A DNA stretch of 64,000 bases, from contig NC_088775.1 in the NCBI RefSeq assembly GCF_954871325.1, positions 55,467,561-55,531,560 of the forward strand, read 5' to 3'. Source of the DNA: Gordionus sp. m RMFG-2023 (lineage: Eukaryota > Nematomorpha > Gordioida > Chordodea > Parachordodidae). Under the pieces are notes generated by a model. That model saw nothing but the letters and a program-made list of their open reading frames with translations, ran no database searches and had not been told where the DNA came from. Position numbers and translations under genes: made by a program. Positions 13,161-25,500 of this stretch are shown one piece after another (within the stretch, counting starts at the first letter, position 1; each line of letters starts with the position of its first letter).

Positions 13161-14089
13161 TTTAATCATATAATTGTATTTTTTATATTGGTATATTATT
13201 TATAATGTTTATTTGGATTTATTATAAATAAAAATTTATTTGTATTTCGAAATGAATATTGCTAAGCTCTTATTTAGTAGAATATCTAGGTTTATCTTAT
13301 AAAAACTGCATATATAAATAGTATTAATCATATTCTTTAAGTTACATTGCCAAAGTAACTTTTAACATATCTATTTTATTTTGTATTCTTATCTTTAAAA
13401 ATAAGTATTTTACAGAGAATTTTTTATAGAGAAAACAATTATAGAACATGTCATTTGTATAGAATGATTTTATAGAGAAGCAGAGAATGTATTTTATAGA
13501 GCATGATTTTATAGAAAATGCATTTTTATAGATAATTATTTTATAAAGAATGTATTTTATAAAGAATTATTTTATAAAGAATTTTATTAAAAGAAGATGA
13601 TTATTTTGTAAAAAATGTTATATATATATAATATATAACATTTTTGTATAAATTTGTGTAATTATTACTTAGGCACTACATAGTCATAGGGAAAAAAAAT
13701 TACAGCATTTGAAATAATATTAAATATTAGAGGAAATAATTGTGTAGTTTTTATTGTTAGAAAATTATTACAATCGGCATAAAAAATAGTTTGCTTATCT
13801 TTGCACAAGTTTTTTCGATTATAGAACAAAATTTTGACATGGTGAGGAATTTGCGAATCTCTATAAAATAATTCTCTATAAACGACATCCTCTAAAATTG
13901 TTTTTTCTGTAAGAGTTTCTCTATAATTGGTTTCTCTGTAATGACAGGATACCATTTATTTCACTTGCCATAATTATTACAAGTTGAGGAAAACACATTA
14001 TTTTTTAAAACTTTGGGTAATACTTAAATTTAATTCTAATATATTTTTTTTAATTTGTAATAATTTTTAATTTATGTTAATTTTCACTA

Positions 14090-14800
14090 TCGTTAGTATT
14101 TTAAATCTATCCACAATTAGACTTGTTAATTTAATATCTATAGCTTTGAAATCATTATGTTTTATGCTGCACTTGATTTGATAAATGCAGTTTGATGAAA
14201 GATTTAATGATGAATCGATGAAATATTTAAATCAATCATAATTTTTTACAAGTAGGGAATGGTGGAAAACACATTAGTTAAAGATGATATCGAGGATATT
14301 TTTAAATTTTACCATTTAAAAGTCAAGTTTTTGAAGAAATATCTGATTTTCGAAATATTTATATGATGGCTAAAAGGGGGGATGTAATTATTATCATGAC
14401 CTGGAGGTTAAATAATTAAAGACTTGTCAAATTCTTGAGGATTGTAAATTTATTTTATTAAAATATTTATGTTAATATATTATTTAACTTATTCTTATGA
14501 TGATGATGATTCTAAAACTTATAATTCAGTGTGGAAAAATCATTCGCTTGCTTTACCTATTTTATCAATTTAATCTAAATATTCATTAACTATTCCTACT
14601 ACCTCACGTACTGCCGAAAGGGCCCTGAGTAAAATTAAACTAAGTAAAACAAAACTTCGTAATATTATGAAAGATAATTTTCTAAATAATTTAACCATTT
14701 ATCAATAGAATAAAATTTATTTAAACAATATTGACGAAATTATAAATTCTTTAGGTTTCTTTTCCCCTAATTTGTCTAAATTATTCATTTAAAATATTTT
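14090..14800 (+). pseudogene. hAT transposase C-terminal remnant (TTF-type)
   Basis: At about 14585-14770 the plus strand reads LTIPTTSRTAERALSKIKLS, then KTKLRNIMKDNFLNNLTIYQ and a stop. This is the C-terminal dimerisation region of TTF/ZMYM-type hAT transposases, where the usual form is P.TS..AERSFS.LK..KT.LR..M. Upstream sequence from about 14090 may contain more of the same gene but is too decayed to place. No terminal repeats identified. Confidence 0.6.
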
Positions 14801-15093
14801 TTTACATCAAGTGGTTTTTTATAATTGTTTGTAAATAAAATTTTAAAATATTTTTATTTTAAAATATATAGTCCTAATAACCATATCCGTATGGGCTGCT
14901 TCCTAACTCATTGTCCCAGGATATCATATTGGTTATATTTAATCGATTTATTTAATTTTAATACCAATATAATACATATCCCCTTACGTTCTTAACGACT
15001 CGACTTGAATTCTCTTTTTCTCATAACCATATAATCATTTCATATAGCAATCTCTCACCCAATACCCTTCTTTTCGGCATTTGAAACACAGTT

Positions 15094-15430
15094 TTACATT
15101 CGATATTTATTTCTCCGTTCGCTGCTACCTCCGCCACACTCTTCACATTGATAGCATTTGAACTCTCTCTCTTCTGTGGAAAGCCTCTTCGTATCTATCT
15201 TTCCAACTCTGCATTCATTTTCCGCATGCGCAAATCTTACACATCTTGCGTATCGTAATCGATCTCTTACCCAGACAATACGTTGAAATATGACCCTTTT
15301 TCCACATTCAAAACATTTGAAATCTCTGCAATTTACCGCAATGTGTCCCCTGACATCCCATTTGTAACAAATCACATTTATACTGCTATGCGCTTCAATA
15401 CCAAACGTTCGGGACACTTCTTGACGCCCT
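15094..15430 (-). pseudogene. Zinc-knuckle protein fossil of a retroelement
   Basis: A minus-strand frame contains C....D.RGHIAVNC, then CFECGKR and further cysteine pairs, resembling tandem CCHC knuckles of a retroelement nucleocapsid or LINE ORF1 protein. The surrounding 14980-15620 is C-rich on the plus strand, unlike the flanks, so the fossil probably extends further. No reverse transcriptase or terminal repeats were recognised. It is broken; family cannot be fixed. Confidence 0.45.
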
Positions 15431-15619
15431 CGGTAATGACCATACCTCTCTCATCATAATTTCCATTTTCCATCCTCCCAATTTCATCATTATTCACCCA
15501 TCCTCTCATAATCTCCTCACTGGTAACTACTTTACTTTACCCAATCTATCATCCTCTTCATCATTACCCTCCACCAAACGACTGCCCACAAAATCGAATA
15601 CTTATCTCTCTTCGTACTT

Positions 15620-16800
15620 TCCTACCAAAGTATAAACTGCACAACCATATTACTAATATAACCACTGCCCCTAGTACATTGTACTGCAACTCCACGTACT
15701 TTGTTATTTTAAACTCTTCAATTGAAATTTATAAAAAAATTTAAATAAAATAATCCAAAGATTTTTGTTAATTTATATCTAACTAATTTAATTTAGCACT
15801 AAATATTTTTACAAAACAGTTTACTTCCAAACATTATTTATAAAAAATTAATAACTTTACCAAGATTGTAAAGTTAAATAATGATATAATTAATAAAATC
15901 AACACTGAAACGACGCAACAGTACATAACATTTTTTCACCAACTTTTAATATTCACTGTAATTTTTTCACTACCACCTCCAATAACCACGGTAAATTGCT
16001 TTACTATTTTTTCCACTACTGCCTCAAAAAACCATAGTGCTCCACAATATTTCCCCAAAAATTATACAATATCAAAAAAATTGGTCTTTACCTTATTTTG
16101 GTCACACTCAACTATTGGTGCCCGCCTTGAGTATATATAAAAAATCGCACGAATTATATTCAAGGAAATGGGAAAAAAAATTAATTAATTATTATAATTC
16201 GCTCTTCTTTTATAGGGAAGCTCCTAATTGTAAAAAAAATAATATAAAAAAATTACAATTTAAAAATACATTTCTTTAAAATTAAAAACCCCAAAATCAC
16301 TCGGAATAATCATAATTATCACTAAAAATAAAACTATATAAATTAAAAATAACTCAAAAACCAAAATACAGGAAAGATGAAAATAGTGAATGATAATAAT
16401 TAAACCAAAAAATAAAGAATTGAAAAAAATTAAATAATTTCCTGATTAACCATTTTTCTTTTTCAATAAAGTCTTTTCTTTTTTTAATTCACATTTATTT
16501 TTGTTCGCACCTTTCCTTCTTTGATTGTTCGTTTTCCAATTCTGGTTGGACTTTATTTTACCTAACTTTTTATTTTTTTGATCGAACCTTTTCCTTTTTT
16601 GATAGAACCTTTTCCTTTTTTGAATGGATCGTTTTTTAAAAAAGAAAAATTCTATATATTTCATAAAAGTGGTTTCCAAAAGTGGTTCAAACATTATAAC
16701 AAAATGCTTACAGCAGGGTTAATAAAACTAAATATATGTTCAATTATTTACCAAAAAATCTTATCAGATGGTTTATATGAATAAGAAAAACTTATATCTA
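15620..16800. repeat. AT-rich intron with pyrimidine-rich short repeats
   Basis: Within the kinase intron. At 16570-16640 the phrase GAACCTTTTCCTTTTTTGAT is repeated back to back; similar CCTTTTTTGAATGG phrases return at 17945-18020 and 18505-18565, also in kinase introns. No gene seen in the rest of the stretch. Confidence 0.5.
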
Positions 16801-16809
16801 ATATTTTAC

Positions 16810-16955
16810 ACAGAAATCTTAGCATTAAAAGCCAAATATTCCTCCTTGCGAACTTCTATGAGGTCGGAAGCGCTTCCTAGACAATATTCCATCACTAGCC
16901 AAGCAGTGCGGTCTTTGAGGTAACAGGCCTTGTAGTGGACAAGGTTCGGGTGTGG
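16810..16955 (-). CDS. TAO-family kinase, second visible exon (hinge region)
   Basis: Continuation of the kinase. It reads [17 protein letters not shown], then [20 protein letters not shown] and [12 protein letters not shown]. The segment [14 protein letters not shown] is a hallmark of TAO kinases and covers the strand-5 to hinge region. The donor GTAAAA after 16810 leaves phase 2, which fits the single leading base of the 4226-4051 exon. The acceptor is uncertain: AG before 16955 and AG before 16976 both keep phase 0, and the longer choice adds PNVVLSE. The residues after the RK of LIEVRK are unlike the usual short KPLQ linker. The intron separating it from the previous exon is about 1.6 kb and holds at least two MITEs. 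Confidence 0.85.
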
Positions 16956-17175
16956 CTCGCTCAAAACCACGTTTGGCTTTTCCATTAGAGTAGGGGTGGT
17001 TGAGTCAGATTCGATAAGCTTTAAAGAAGGGGGAATGTGAATAATATAAGGTTAAAATGCCTTCTAAGGTTATACAAATATTGAACAAATGAGGGCTATA
17101 GCTACATCAACATAAATATTCTTGCAGATTTAAAAAAATTTTACATAACCAACACCCAAAATTACTATAATTAGA

Positions 17176-17541
17176 AGGTGTCGAACCGAACCGCGAAACA
17201 GAAATGAATCATTATAATTTTCCGAGCCTAACCAAACCGTTATATTAAAAATTTAAACCAAACCGTACCAGGTTCTTAACGGTTTTTAATTATTTGTAAG
17301 AAATTCAATCTATTTTCTTTTATTTTGGATTTTTTTTAGAAAATATTTTTATTAGATTAAGGGATCAACCAAATAATAAATATGATAATTTTAAAATTGC
17401 TAAACCGATATGGATTTATAAACCGGAATGAACCGATATAAATTAGTTTTAAAATACCAGAAAAGAAACTAAACCCTTTTCATATTTCAAACTAAGAATC
17501 GGAAAGGAACTGAATCGTTATACTTGTCAGTTCAACACCCT
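17176..17541. mobile_element. hAT-like MITE with AACCGAACCG ends
   Basis: The left end reads AGGTGTCGAACCGAACCGCG and the right end, on the other strand, AGGGTGTTGAACTGACA. Internal AAACCG/CGGTTT motifs recur several times, as in subterminal repeats of hAT elements. No clear target duplication. Lies in the 1.6-kb kinase intron. Confidence 0.5.
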
Positions 17542-18229
17542 GTTATTAAAAATAGGATACAAATTAATTTTAGAAAAGTTATTATTGTAAATGTTAAGAT
17601 TAATTGTAATTAAATTAATATGTTCCTAAGAGTATGAAAGGTGATAGGAAATTGCTTAAATATCAAAAAATAGAAAAGAAACCAAAAATGTCAAAAAATA
17701 AATAGAAAATATAAGAAAGATTACGAAGAAAAAAGAAAATCCAAGGTTATAACAAAAAATATAATCGAAGATTGAGGTAAGATGACAAAAATAGGTTAAA
17801 AATAGCATAAAATTAAAGAAAAAATGCTAAAAATATGTCATTATAGGATGATCTAAAATTATGATAATAAAAATAATATAAAATATTAAAAAAAACCCTT
17901 TCCAATTGTTTAAAATATTTTAAAAAATAGAATAAATGACGATTTAATTTTTTGAATGGGAAACATTTTCCATTTTCGGTGAGACCTTCTCTTTTTTGAT
18001 ACTTTCCTTTTTTAATGGGACAAATGTTATATGGATGGTTCTAAATCGTTAAAAAAAATATCATTTAAATTGTGAATCTTGCCATTTCTTATTTAACCCA
18101 ATTTAAACACGAGTGTTTAGTTCCTAGCATCCCTTAATATTATTTGCAATATTGCTTTAAAGGGAGATATAAGTGAGATTCCCAATTTTTAGAGATTGAG
18201 AGGAAATGTTTGTTTATCAGACCTTTTCC

Positions 18230-18493
18230 CAGAGACCTGCAAGCCAGGCACGGGTACATGGGCCGTATTTTAATTTCTTAAATATACCAGGGGAGGACCT
18301 AAAAAAATTTCTTATAAATAACCGGATAGGACCTAAAATGTTTTTTAAATACCCGGCGAATATTTTATATCGTCATTATTAGCTTTAAAAATTATGAATA
18401 AATGTTTTTAAAAAATCCGGATTGGGCCATAAAATTAAATATATGAACCAGACCAGGCGGAAATTTTTTTTAAAAAAAAATCCGATAGGTTTG
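18230..18493. mobile_element. CCGGGCC-core hAT MITE, copy 3 (CAGAGACCTGC type)
   Basis: Starts CAGAGACCTGCAAGCC and ends in a shortened right end after CCGATAGG. Flanks CCTTTTCC (18222-18229) and CTTTTTCC (18494-18501) are seven of eight identical. GC content is lower than in other copies, suggesting age. Lies in the kinase intron, 100 bp from the N-lobe exon. Confidence 0.55.
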
Positions 18494-18593
18494 CTTTTTC
18501 CTTCTTGATTAGATCTTTTATTTGATTGAACCTCTTCTAATAATATTTTCCTTTTTTAAATGGAAAACCATGTATATTCAAGTATCATCTCAC

Positions 18594-18868
18594 TGTATTC
18601 CTCAGATCGATCTCTCCGGAAAGGAGGCGGGCGAAGGCCACCTCCCTCACGATGTCTGCCCATTTCTCTCGGGCCTGTTTGCCGGCAAACGACATCTTCT
18701 TGATGGCCACGACTTCACGAGTGTGAGCGACTCTCGCAAAATAAACCGAACCGAAACTGCCCCGCCCGATTTCACGAACGTCAAAAAAGACAGCATCGGG
18801 GTCGTCCGGGGTGAAGAGGAGGGCGGCTAAACCTTTATCCTTCAAGGTTCCGGGTCGGGTACCACATT
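18594..18868 (-). CDS. TAO-family (STE20) protein kinase, N-lobe exon
   Basis: Host protein-kinase exon. The minus-strand reading runs from the residues TRPGTLKD through [15 protein letters not shown] (glycine loop), VVAIKKM (catalytic lysine) and [15 protein letters not shown] (helix C with its glutamate). This order and spacing match the start of TAO kinases, stress-activated STE20 kinases upstream of p38 and Hippo signalling. The donor GTGAGA follows 18594 and leaves phase 0. The acceptor AG at 18870-18869 leaves one base to be supplied by an earlier exon, so the true start codon is not in this exon; the acceptor's pyrimidine tract is poor. About nine residues (SGEIDLRNT) follow helix C where other TAO kinases continue directly into the HPN motif, an insertion or a mis-placed donor. 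GC content is clearly above the flanks. Family assignment is by recall, without alignment. Confidence 0.85.
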
Positions 18869-18879
18869 CTATTTTATAT

Positions 18880-19900
18880 ATACATATTATATGTAAAAAT
18901 TCAAATTCATCCTTTTAGTGAGTAAAACATACATGCAAAGTTGGTTTCGCAAATAATAGTTTTTTAAATACTAAATACTTTTTTGTCTTTATATTTGAAT
19001 TCATTTGGATATTTTTAAAAGTAATTTCAATTTAAATGCTCTAAAATAAAAAATATTTATATAAAAAATAATTTTAATAAATATTTTTTTATCATTGTAA
19101 AATTTAATTTTTAAATTTGTGATCCGAGGTAAATTTTGTTTTAATTTTCTAATAAATTTCGCCATTATATATATGATTTTAAATAAAGTTGAAAATGATG
19201 ATGTGAACAGGATTGACATAGTAATGCAATCATTAAATAAGATTGACAAAATACAAGGTCGAACTATTGTGTTTAATTTTTGTGATTCTTTTTTAATTTA
19301 TTTCTAAAATCAAAAAATCATTTTACTTATAGTCCCAATAAAAAACACAGAATATTTTCACTGCTATATAAAATACAATGTATCGTCAAAAACAATAATT
19401 TCTGTTTGTTCATTATTATATATTCACTAGTTTAATTTAAATTACTAGTTAATTTTATAAGATAAGAAATCAGTACTGAATTAATAAAGTATAATAAATT
19501 ATATCTATAATATTTACAGTTTAGTCAAACCCATTTTAAATAATATTTTAAAAATGTTTATTGAAATAATTATTGGTAATTTATTAGACAATATGTGTTT
19601 TTTGTTGAAATAACTATATTTGCAATATTTTGAATATTATGTGTTTGTTTTTTTTTAAATCATCAATAGATATAGTTAGAGTAACTATATAAAAACTAGT
19701 TCTAAAAAGTATTCGTTAAGGTATTTTATATTTAAATACTATTTTGAAATTTTTTTAAAAAGTATTTATTAATATTCTTTTTGAAAGCAGTTTGTATTTA
19801 TATTAAAAATTTCTGTAGTGTATTTGTGATTAAATACTTTTTTTTGAAAATTTGCCCAACATGTATGCAATTAAGTTAACAAATTTTATTCAGAAATCAT
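18880..19900. other. AT-rich stretch, nothing recognised
   Basis: Upstream (on the minus strand) of the first recognised kinase exon. Long A and T runs and no frame that resembles a protein. A first kinase exon or promoter could lie here or further right but no signal is convincing. Confidence 0.4.
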
Positions 19901-19907
19901 GTGTGAC

Positions 19908-20050
19908 AAGTGTTGTTAATTGATTGGTTGTGGTTGTGTAAAACCCAGATCCGGGGTTTGGGTCTAAAAATCGACTAAACCAGCTCTGAGCACGAACCCC
20001 GAGCAAGACCCGGGGTTCAAACCCATGGTTTAGACCAGAAGTTCAGATGA
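19908..20050. repeat. GTTTAGACC/CCGGGGTT repeat, inverted copy at 33.1 kb
   Basis: A GC-richer 140-bp block containing AGTGTTGTTAATTGATTGG, ACCCGGGGTTCAAACCC and TTTAGACCAGAAGTTCAGAT. The same order of motifs occurs in opposite orientation at 33085-33205. The AGTGTTGTTAA tip suggests a MITE end of the hAT type. Confidence 0.55.
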
Positions 20051-20739
20051 ATAACACATTTGCATTTTATATATCCAGTAACAATTAAAAAAATTTTAAT
20101 TTCATATTAGGAATTATTTTCTTTTTTAAATATTAATTCCTCTTTTTCTGGAGTTAAAAATAATTTCCAGTATTAAAAAAAAAGATTCAAAACAACAGAC
20201 CGGTCGATGGGCTATGGAAACTTTCTTAAAATGTGCTTCAGCTTGCCCAGGCTTAATAAATTAGTATCGCTATGCCCCATCCTAGTTCAGAATTAGGTGC
20301 GAACTTTCTAGCCGAATTTGTTAATTTCATCGCTATTTTTTAATATTGATTTTTTTATCATTTTAGAAATGTACCTTGGACAAGTAAATTTGATAGCATA
20401 AGTTCCTAAATTCCGGTATGACTAAATACTGCATTGTTAAAAAGCAATTAATCATAATCAATCAAAATTTGATTATATAATATTTTTTTTTAATTTTCAG
20501 AAACATTTTTTTCAATGTACATAAATCAATTTTTTATTAAGTAAAAAATTGAGATTAAATTTCTGATAATTTAAAATTCTATTTTTACTTAATATTATTG
20601 GGAAAAAAATATATTTACTAGCTTATTACAACTTAAATTTTATTTTTCAATTGTAAAATTTAACAAATATATATCTATAAAAGGGCTTTAAATGCATAAA
20701 TATGAAAATATATTCTTAAGAAACCAGAATAATTATTGG

Positions 20740-21600
20740 ATAGCGCTTTTTTATATTTGGGTGTAAATACATGTAAAAACCTAAAAAAAAATTTAAAAAA
20801 TATATGTTTTTGACATTTAATTAATGAGTAGGTTTAGAAACGAAAAATAATAGATAATTTGTAAGGCACATATTGCTGGCGTTATTGATCAAAATCTCTT
20901 CATTTTTGGTTTATACGTGTATATTTAGGTGTTAAGCATTATCCTAAAACATATTTTGAAAATATTATGATTTGACCGAATGCCGAGCTCAAAACTGACC
21001 ACTTACTAAATATTCGATTGACCAAATTTGGTAGTAATATTATGCAAAATGTTCAATTTTGGTTTATTTATCTATAAATACGTGCAAAACATTATCCCAA
21101 AAAATATTTTAAAAATATCGTGATTAGACCTATAACCGATTTGAAAAAGAAATACTGCATTGCTGGCGTTATCCGTGGGAAATTCTTCATTTTTGGTTTA
21201 TACGGTACAATAATGTGTTAAGCATTATCCTAAAAAATATTTTAAAAATATTATGATTTGACTGAATGCCGAGCACAAAACCGTCCACTCATTAAATATT
21301 CGATTGACCAAATCTGGTAGTAACATTAATTGGAAAATGTTCATTTTTGGTTTATATATCTATAAATACGTGTAAAAATTATCCCAAAAAATATTTTTAA
21401 AATATCGTGATTTGATAACCGATAACCGGCCTAATGACTAAATACTGCATTGCTGGTGTTATCCAAGGAAAATTCTTTATTTTTGATTTAAGGTGTTAAA
21501 CATTATCCTAAAAAATATTTTGAAAATATCATGATTGACCGAATGCCGTGCTCAAAATCGACCACTTACTAAATATTTGATAATTTGATAGTAATATTAA
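20740..21600. repeat. Satellite-like units of the TIR element, copy 1
   Basis: Units of about 280 bp begin with GACTAAATACTGCATTGCTG or close variants (about 20870, 21145, 21440). Each unit holds two related halves, marked by GCATTATCCTAAAAAATATT-like phrases. The start of each unit repeats the outer tip of the element, suggesting the units arose by duplication from its end. Confidence 0.75.
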
Positions 21601-21604
21601 TTGA

Positions 21605-22155
21605 AAAGTGTTTTATTCGACGAAACATTAAATCTAACCAAAGGCAATAATACGGTCGGATCGGAAGAACTCTTGGACAATGAGGAACGCTCCCCTGACC
21701 AGGAGGAAAGTGCCTTACCTTCCCCGAAATAACATACGCTTTAATACTAGATAGCCTTTGACACTAATACATTATATAGCAATAATAAATTGATAATCAG
21801 TACACATGTTTTTGTTAATAAAACACCAATATAGGGGGTAATAGTCCGCCAAAACAAAATACTTAATTTTATAAGCGCCGATAAGCCCCTATATATGATC
21901 GATAGATCTATTTACTAAACATTGTAAAGTCGATAAACTTCCCTTGTCTTAAGGTCGGAAACTTATTAAGGATACCCTCCTCAGGTGAGCAGAAATAAAG
22001 TCCTATATGCATATAAGCCAACAGAGGGAGTATAAAATTACTTTTTATCAAATTTAAATTAATAACATTTTGCCCTTAAAAATTTCCGACCATTTTTTAA
22101 TAAGCCATGATTTATATACAATGTAAACTCCGCCATATTTTCGTTTACCAAATTA
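21605..22155 (+). pseudogene. Unidentified coding-like fragment
   Basis: Just after the satellite units, a plus-strand frame reads SVLFDETLNLTKGNNTVGSE and then ELLDNEERSPDQEESALPSP, a lysine and a stop. The balanced composition and acidic, serine/proline-rich end look like the C-terminus of a real protein, possibly of a retroelement polyprotein or the element's lost protein. The following 300 bp is also of higher GC than the flanks. Not recognised. Confidence 0.3.
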
Positions 22156-22159
22156 TAAC

Positions 22160-22540
22160 TGTCGTATTCGTAAATACGTTTACATTATATATTTTTTCTT
22201 ACATTAGATATAATTGTAGTTATAAATATATATAGTATATATTATAACATGTTTTTTATGTAATATTGTAGTTATATAATATAGATTTGATATTGGATTA
22301 TTATTTTTTTTGGAATTAATTTGAAAAATATATAAATTATTGATATTATCGTAAATAAAGATTTATTATTATTGACTATTGAGTTATTTAAATTTTGGAT
22401 TGTCATTTAGTTTTTCTTGGTTTTCTGATTTGTAATTTCGTATAATCTTTGATAGTTTGCTTTTTAGAAGGGTTGGGTTTAGTTTCGAGGATTTGTTTAG
22501 GTAGATTTTGTTTAGTTTGTGTTTTTAGGGTTTTTTTTAG
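22160..22540 (+). repeat. Left terminal repeat of the 22.2-26.4 kb LTR element
   Basis: Begins TGTCGTATTCG and ends in a T-run followed by AG, immediately before the TGGTGC primer-binding-like site. Paired with 25968-26373. Confidence 0.8.
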
Positions 22541-25500
22541 TGGTGCTTTGTGACGCTGATCGTTTCCTAGGAGTTATTCGGTTTAGAAGGTAAAACAAAA
22601 AATTTTTGATTATATAATTTTTTTAGAATTTTTGACTGCGCCTTTGTACTAACCATTATACGATTTAGCTAGTGAAGTTTAATTTAAGGTGCTGTTTTAA
22701 TATTTTCTACAAGTATCTAAAGTGTTTGTAATTGAGTATTAGTATTGACTAAAAGATTGACCAAATGGTTCATTTTTTTAGGTATCATGATTATAGTGTG
22801 GCTGCTAAGATTTCACTATAAAAAAATTTGGGTCTTAAAGTTTTGTATAAAAAGTTTGATGAGTTGGATTTAATTAAGCAGGGCATGGTAATTAGAATAT
22901 TGGTAATAATTTATATATGCATTATGGTAAATATGTGATAAAAAGGGGTACTGTGGTACTGGCAGGCATGTATTGCAATTGGAAGAAGGACACTGCGATG
23001 TCAGATGTTTATAAAAAGGAAATGGAGGAAACGTATTTTAATTTAATATCGGATATTTATGGGAGGAAAATAGCAGACTTGGAAAGTAATCTAAAAGATG
23101 TTTTAGAGGAAATCAAGGCTGGAAATGTTGGGGAGAGGTCAGATAGGATCCTCCTGGAAATGTTAGAAATGAAAGAAGCCATTAATGCTTTGATAAAGGA
23201 AAGTAATTCGGTTAAGAGCCAGGTGAGTGATCGAAATATTAATAAGAAATTTGAGGATTACGAGTAAAATAAAGGATTGTCAGGAAATAAAACATTTGTA
23301 GAAATGATCATTTGCCATCGTTGCGGATAGCGAGGACATAAAAGGGATACCTGCGTAGTCCCAAAGCAAAGGTTTAAAGATGGATTTCCATTAAAGAGAC
23401 CTGAAATAGGAAATGCTAATGTAAAAATGGTTAGTTTAAATGGGGCCAGATTATGTTTTAAATGTAAAAGGCCGGGACATGTAGCTGTGGACTGTATGGA
23501 AGTATCTCAAAATTTGTGTTGACTATATGATTGCAGAGTGAATCATATAGGAGTCGGGGCACCGAGAGTTCGGAAAAATTTGTTTAACAACACATTTAAT
23601 ATTGTTAGTCGGGATAATGGGAATAATAGAATTAAAATAAGAAATCATTCTCGTAATTTCTCTGAGAGGGAGGTTAGTCGATTTAGGTGGGAACAATATC
23701 CGAGGAATATTGTCCGTTATTCTCTTAGAAGGGATGTTAAGAATTTTATTTGGGAAAGATGTCCCACAAATCTTGTTAAAAGAAATGTAATTGTCAGTAG
23801 TAAGAATTTAAATTCCGAGTCGAATTTAAGGGGCAATGAGAATGCCAAGGAAATTATTATTTTAGATAAAATAAACGCTGATTCTCCGATTAAAACATAT
23901 GATATTTTAATGACGGAAAGATTAGATGGACCATGTTTGTGTCCGAGGGTTAGTTTGAAGATTGACCATAGGAATATAGTAATGCTATTTGACACCGGGG
24001 CTAGTATTTCTCTAATGTCGCAGGAGAATTTTTATAAGTATTGGCCTGGGGGTAAACTGGAAAAAGAGGCTATGTGCGTCAGGCAATTTGATGGGTCGGA
24101 AGTTGCCGTGTTGGGAAGAGCCAAATTGGGAGTTAATCTTAATGATGTAATCTTTTTCCTTAATTTATGGGTGGTGAAGGAAAGTGTGGAAACCATCATG
24201 GGGTGGAGTTGGATTGTTCAGTTGGGTCCCTTTAATAATTTTTGGAATATTTTTGCAAAACCGGGGGCTGCAAAGGGGACTAAGAATATGAGTCTGGGGG
24301 TTAATAAGGTTCGAGATAAAATTTGGAAATAGAAGGGACGGATTCAACTGTAAAAGAAGGGAATTCAACCTGTAATTCTAAGAGGTTCAACCCGAAGGTT
24401 TAGGCTCATCTTAGAGCAGTGATAAATTATATTTATGCAAAGATAAAGCATAAAAGGGAAATAAAATATAAGTGGGTAACCTTTTTGTTTGAGTTTATTT
24501 ATTATTACATGATGGTAGTAAAATATATTGATAAAAATGTTTATGTGAAAGCGTGAAATTGAATAAGGAGGTTATCCCGGTAATGTTACGAGAAATTAAA
24601 GTATATGTAGATATATGTAATGTTGAGTTAAACTGGTTAATGTTCCGGCTGTCGGTAATAAACAAGGAAAAAAGATTGAAATTGTGGTAATATATTTATT
24701 GTAAATGAATAAAAGTGTAAAAAATAAAAGGAATAGAAAGTGTTGTAATTCATTTCGTGAATACATTTTTGTTCATAGCCTTATAGGATGAATAACGGCT
24801 GTTGAACATTGGTATTGGTACTGGAAAGATATTTTTTTTTAAAAAAAAAAATTAATTAATTAAAGTTTTTTTTAAAGGTTTTTTGGTTAGCACGTGCGGC
24901 GTGTTTGAGTTATTTGGTATTAGGAAGACATTTGTAAAAAAGGAATTAAAATTAAAAAGTTTTGTTTTATTTTTTTTTCTCCCCCTTTTTCTCTTGTTTA
25001 TAATTTAATTGCCCGTGTATGTTCGGAATACCGTAAAAGGAAATATGAAAAGTTTTAAAAAGTATTTATTTAATTTAATTTTCGTTTGTAAAAGATTTTT
25101 TTTTTAAATTATAAAATTGTGAATTTTTTTAAAAATTTCCCAAAATTCGAGAATTATATGAAAAAATTTAGAGTGGTTTCAAGTATACCAATTAACAAAC
25201 CACAATCCCCAATGACCATCTAATGACCTACGTAGGACGTATATGTAAACAAATGAAGAACAGATCCTTGCAAGCTATGACTATGATAGGATGAGGAACT
25301 CGTAGTAACAGATTACAGTCTTAACAAACTCGTGTCAAGAGCAATGACAACCACCCGATTACGATGTATGACGATGTAGGCGAATAGAGATCTTTATGCC
25401 ATGGCTATGTTATTCAGTAGGGCTACATTTCTCTGCGTCGCTGCTTTGAGCAGGCTTTTTGAAACATTTTCGCCTCATAATAATAACGTCAATCATTATT

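Larger units (their letters stand above)
10403..13943 (+). mobile_element. MULE composite with inverted, internally repeated arms
   Basis: The left end opens with CATTACAGAGAATG and the right end closes with its complement (CTCTGTAATG at 13943). Both arms consist of short units around TATAGAGAATG: 10403-10740 on the left, about 13405-13580 and, inverted, 13855-13943 on the right, with another inverted patch at 11785-11840. A 200-bp AT-rich block next to the arrays (around 10800 and again around 13665) is present twice in direct orientation. Between them lies a MULE transposase. A CCGGGCC-core MITE (11345-11678) has inserted. No matching target duplication was found at the outer ends. Confidence 0.6.

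Noticed and set aside
13665-13955. Minus-strand frame with RETNYRETL repeats
   Set aside because: Arises from the short repeat units of the MULE arm.
16446-16694. Lysine-rich minus-strand frame
   Set aside because: Produced by the CCTTTTTTGAT pyrimidine repeat; low complexity and in a kinase intron.
18522-18830. Plus-strand frame of about 100 codons
   Set aside because: It is the antisense of the kinase N-lobe exon, whose minus-strand reading has all the expected kinase motifs.
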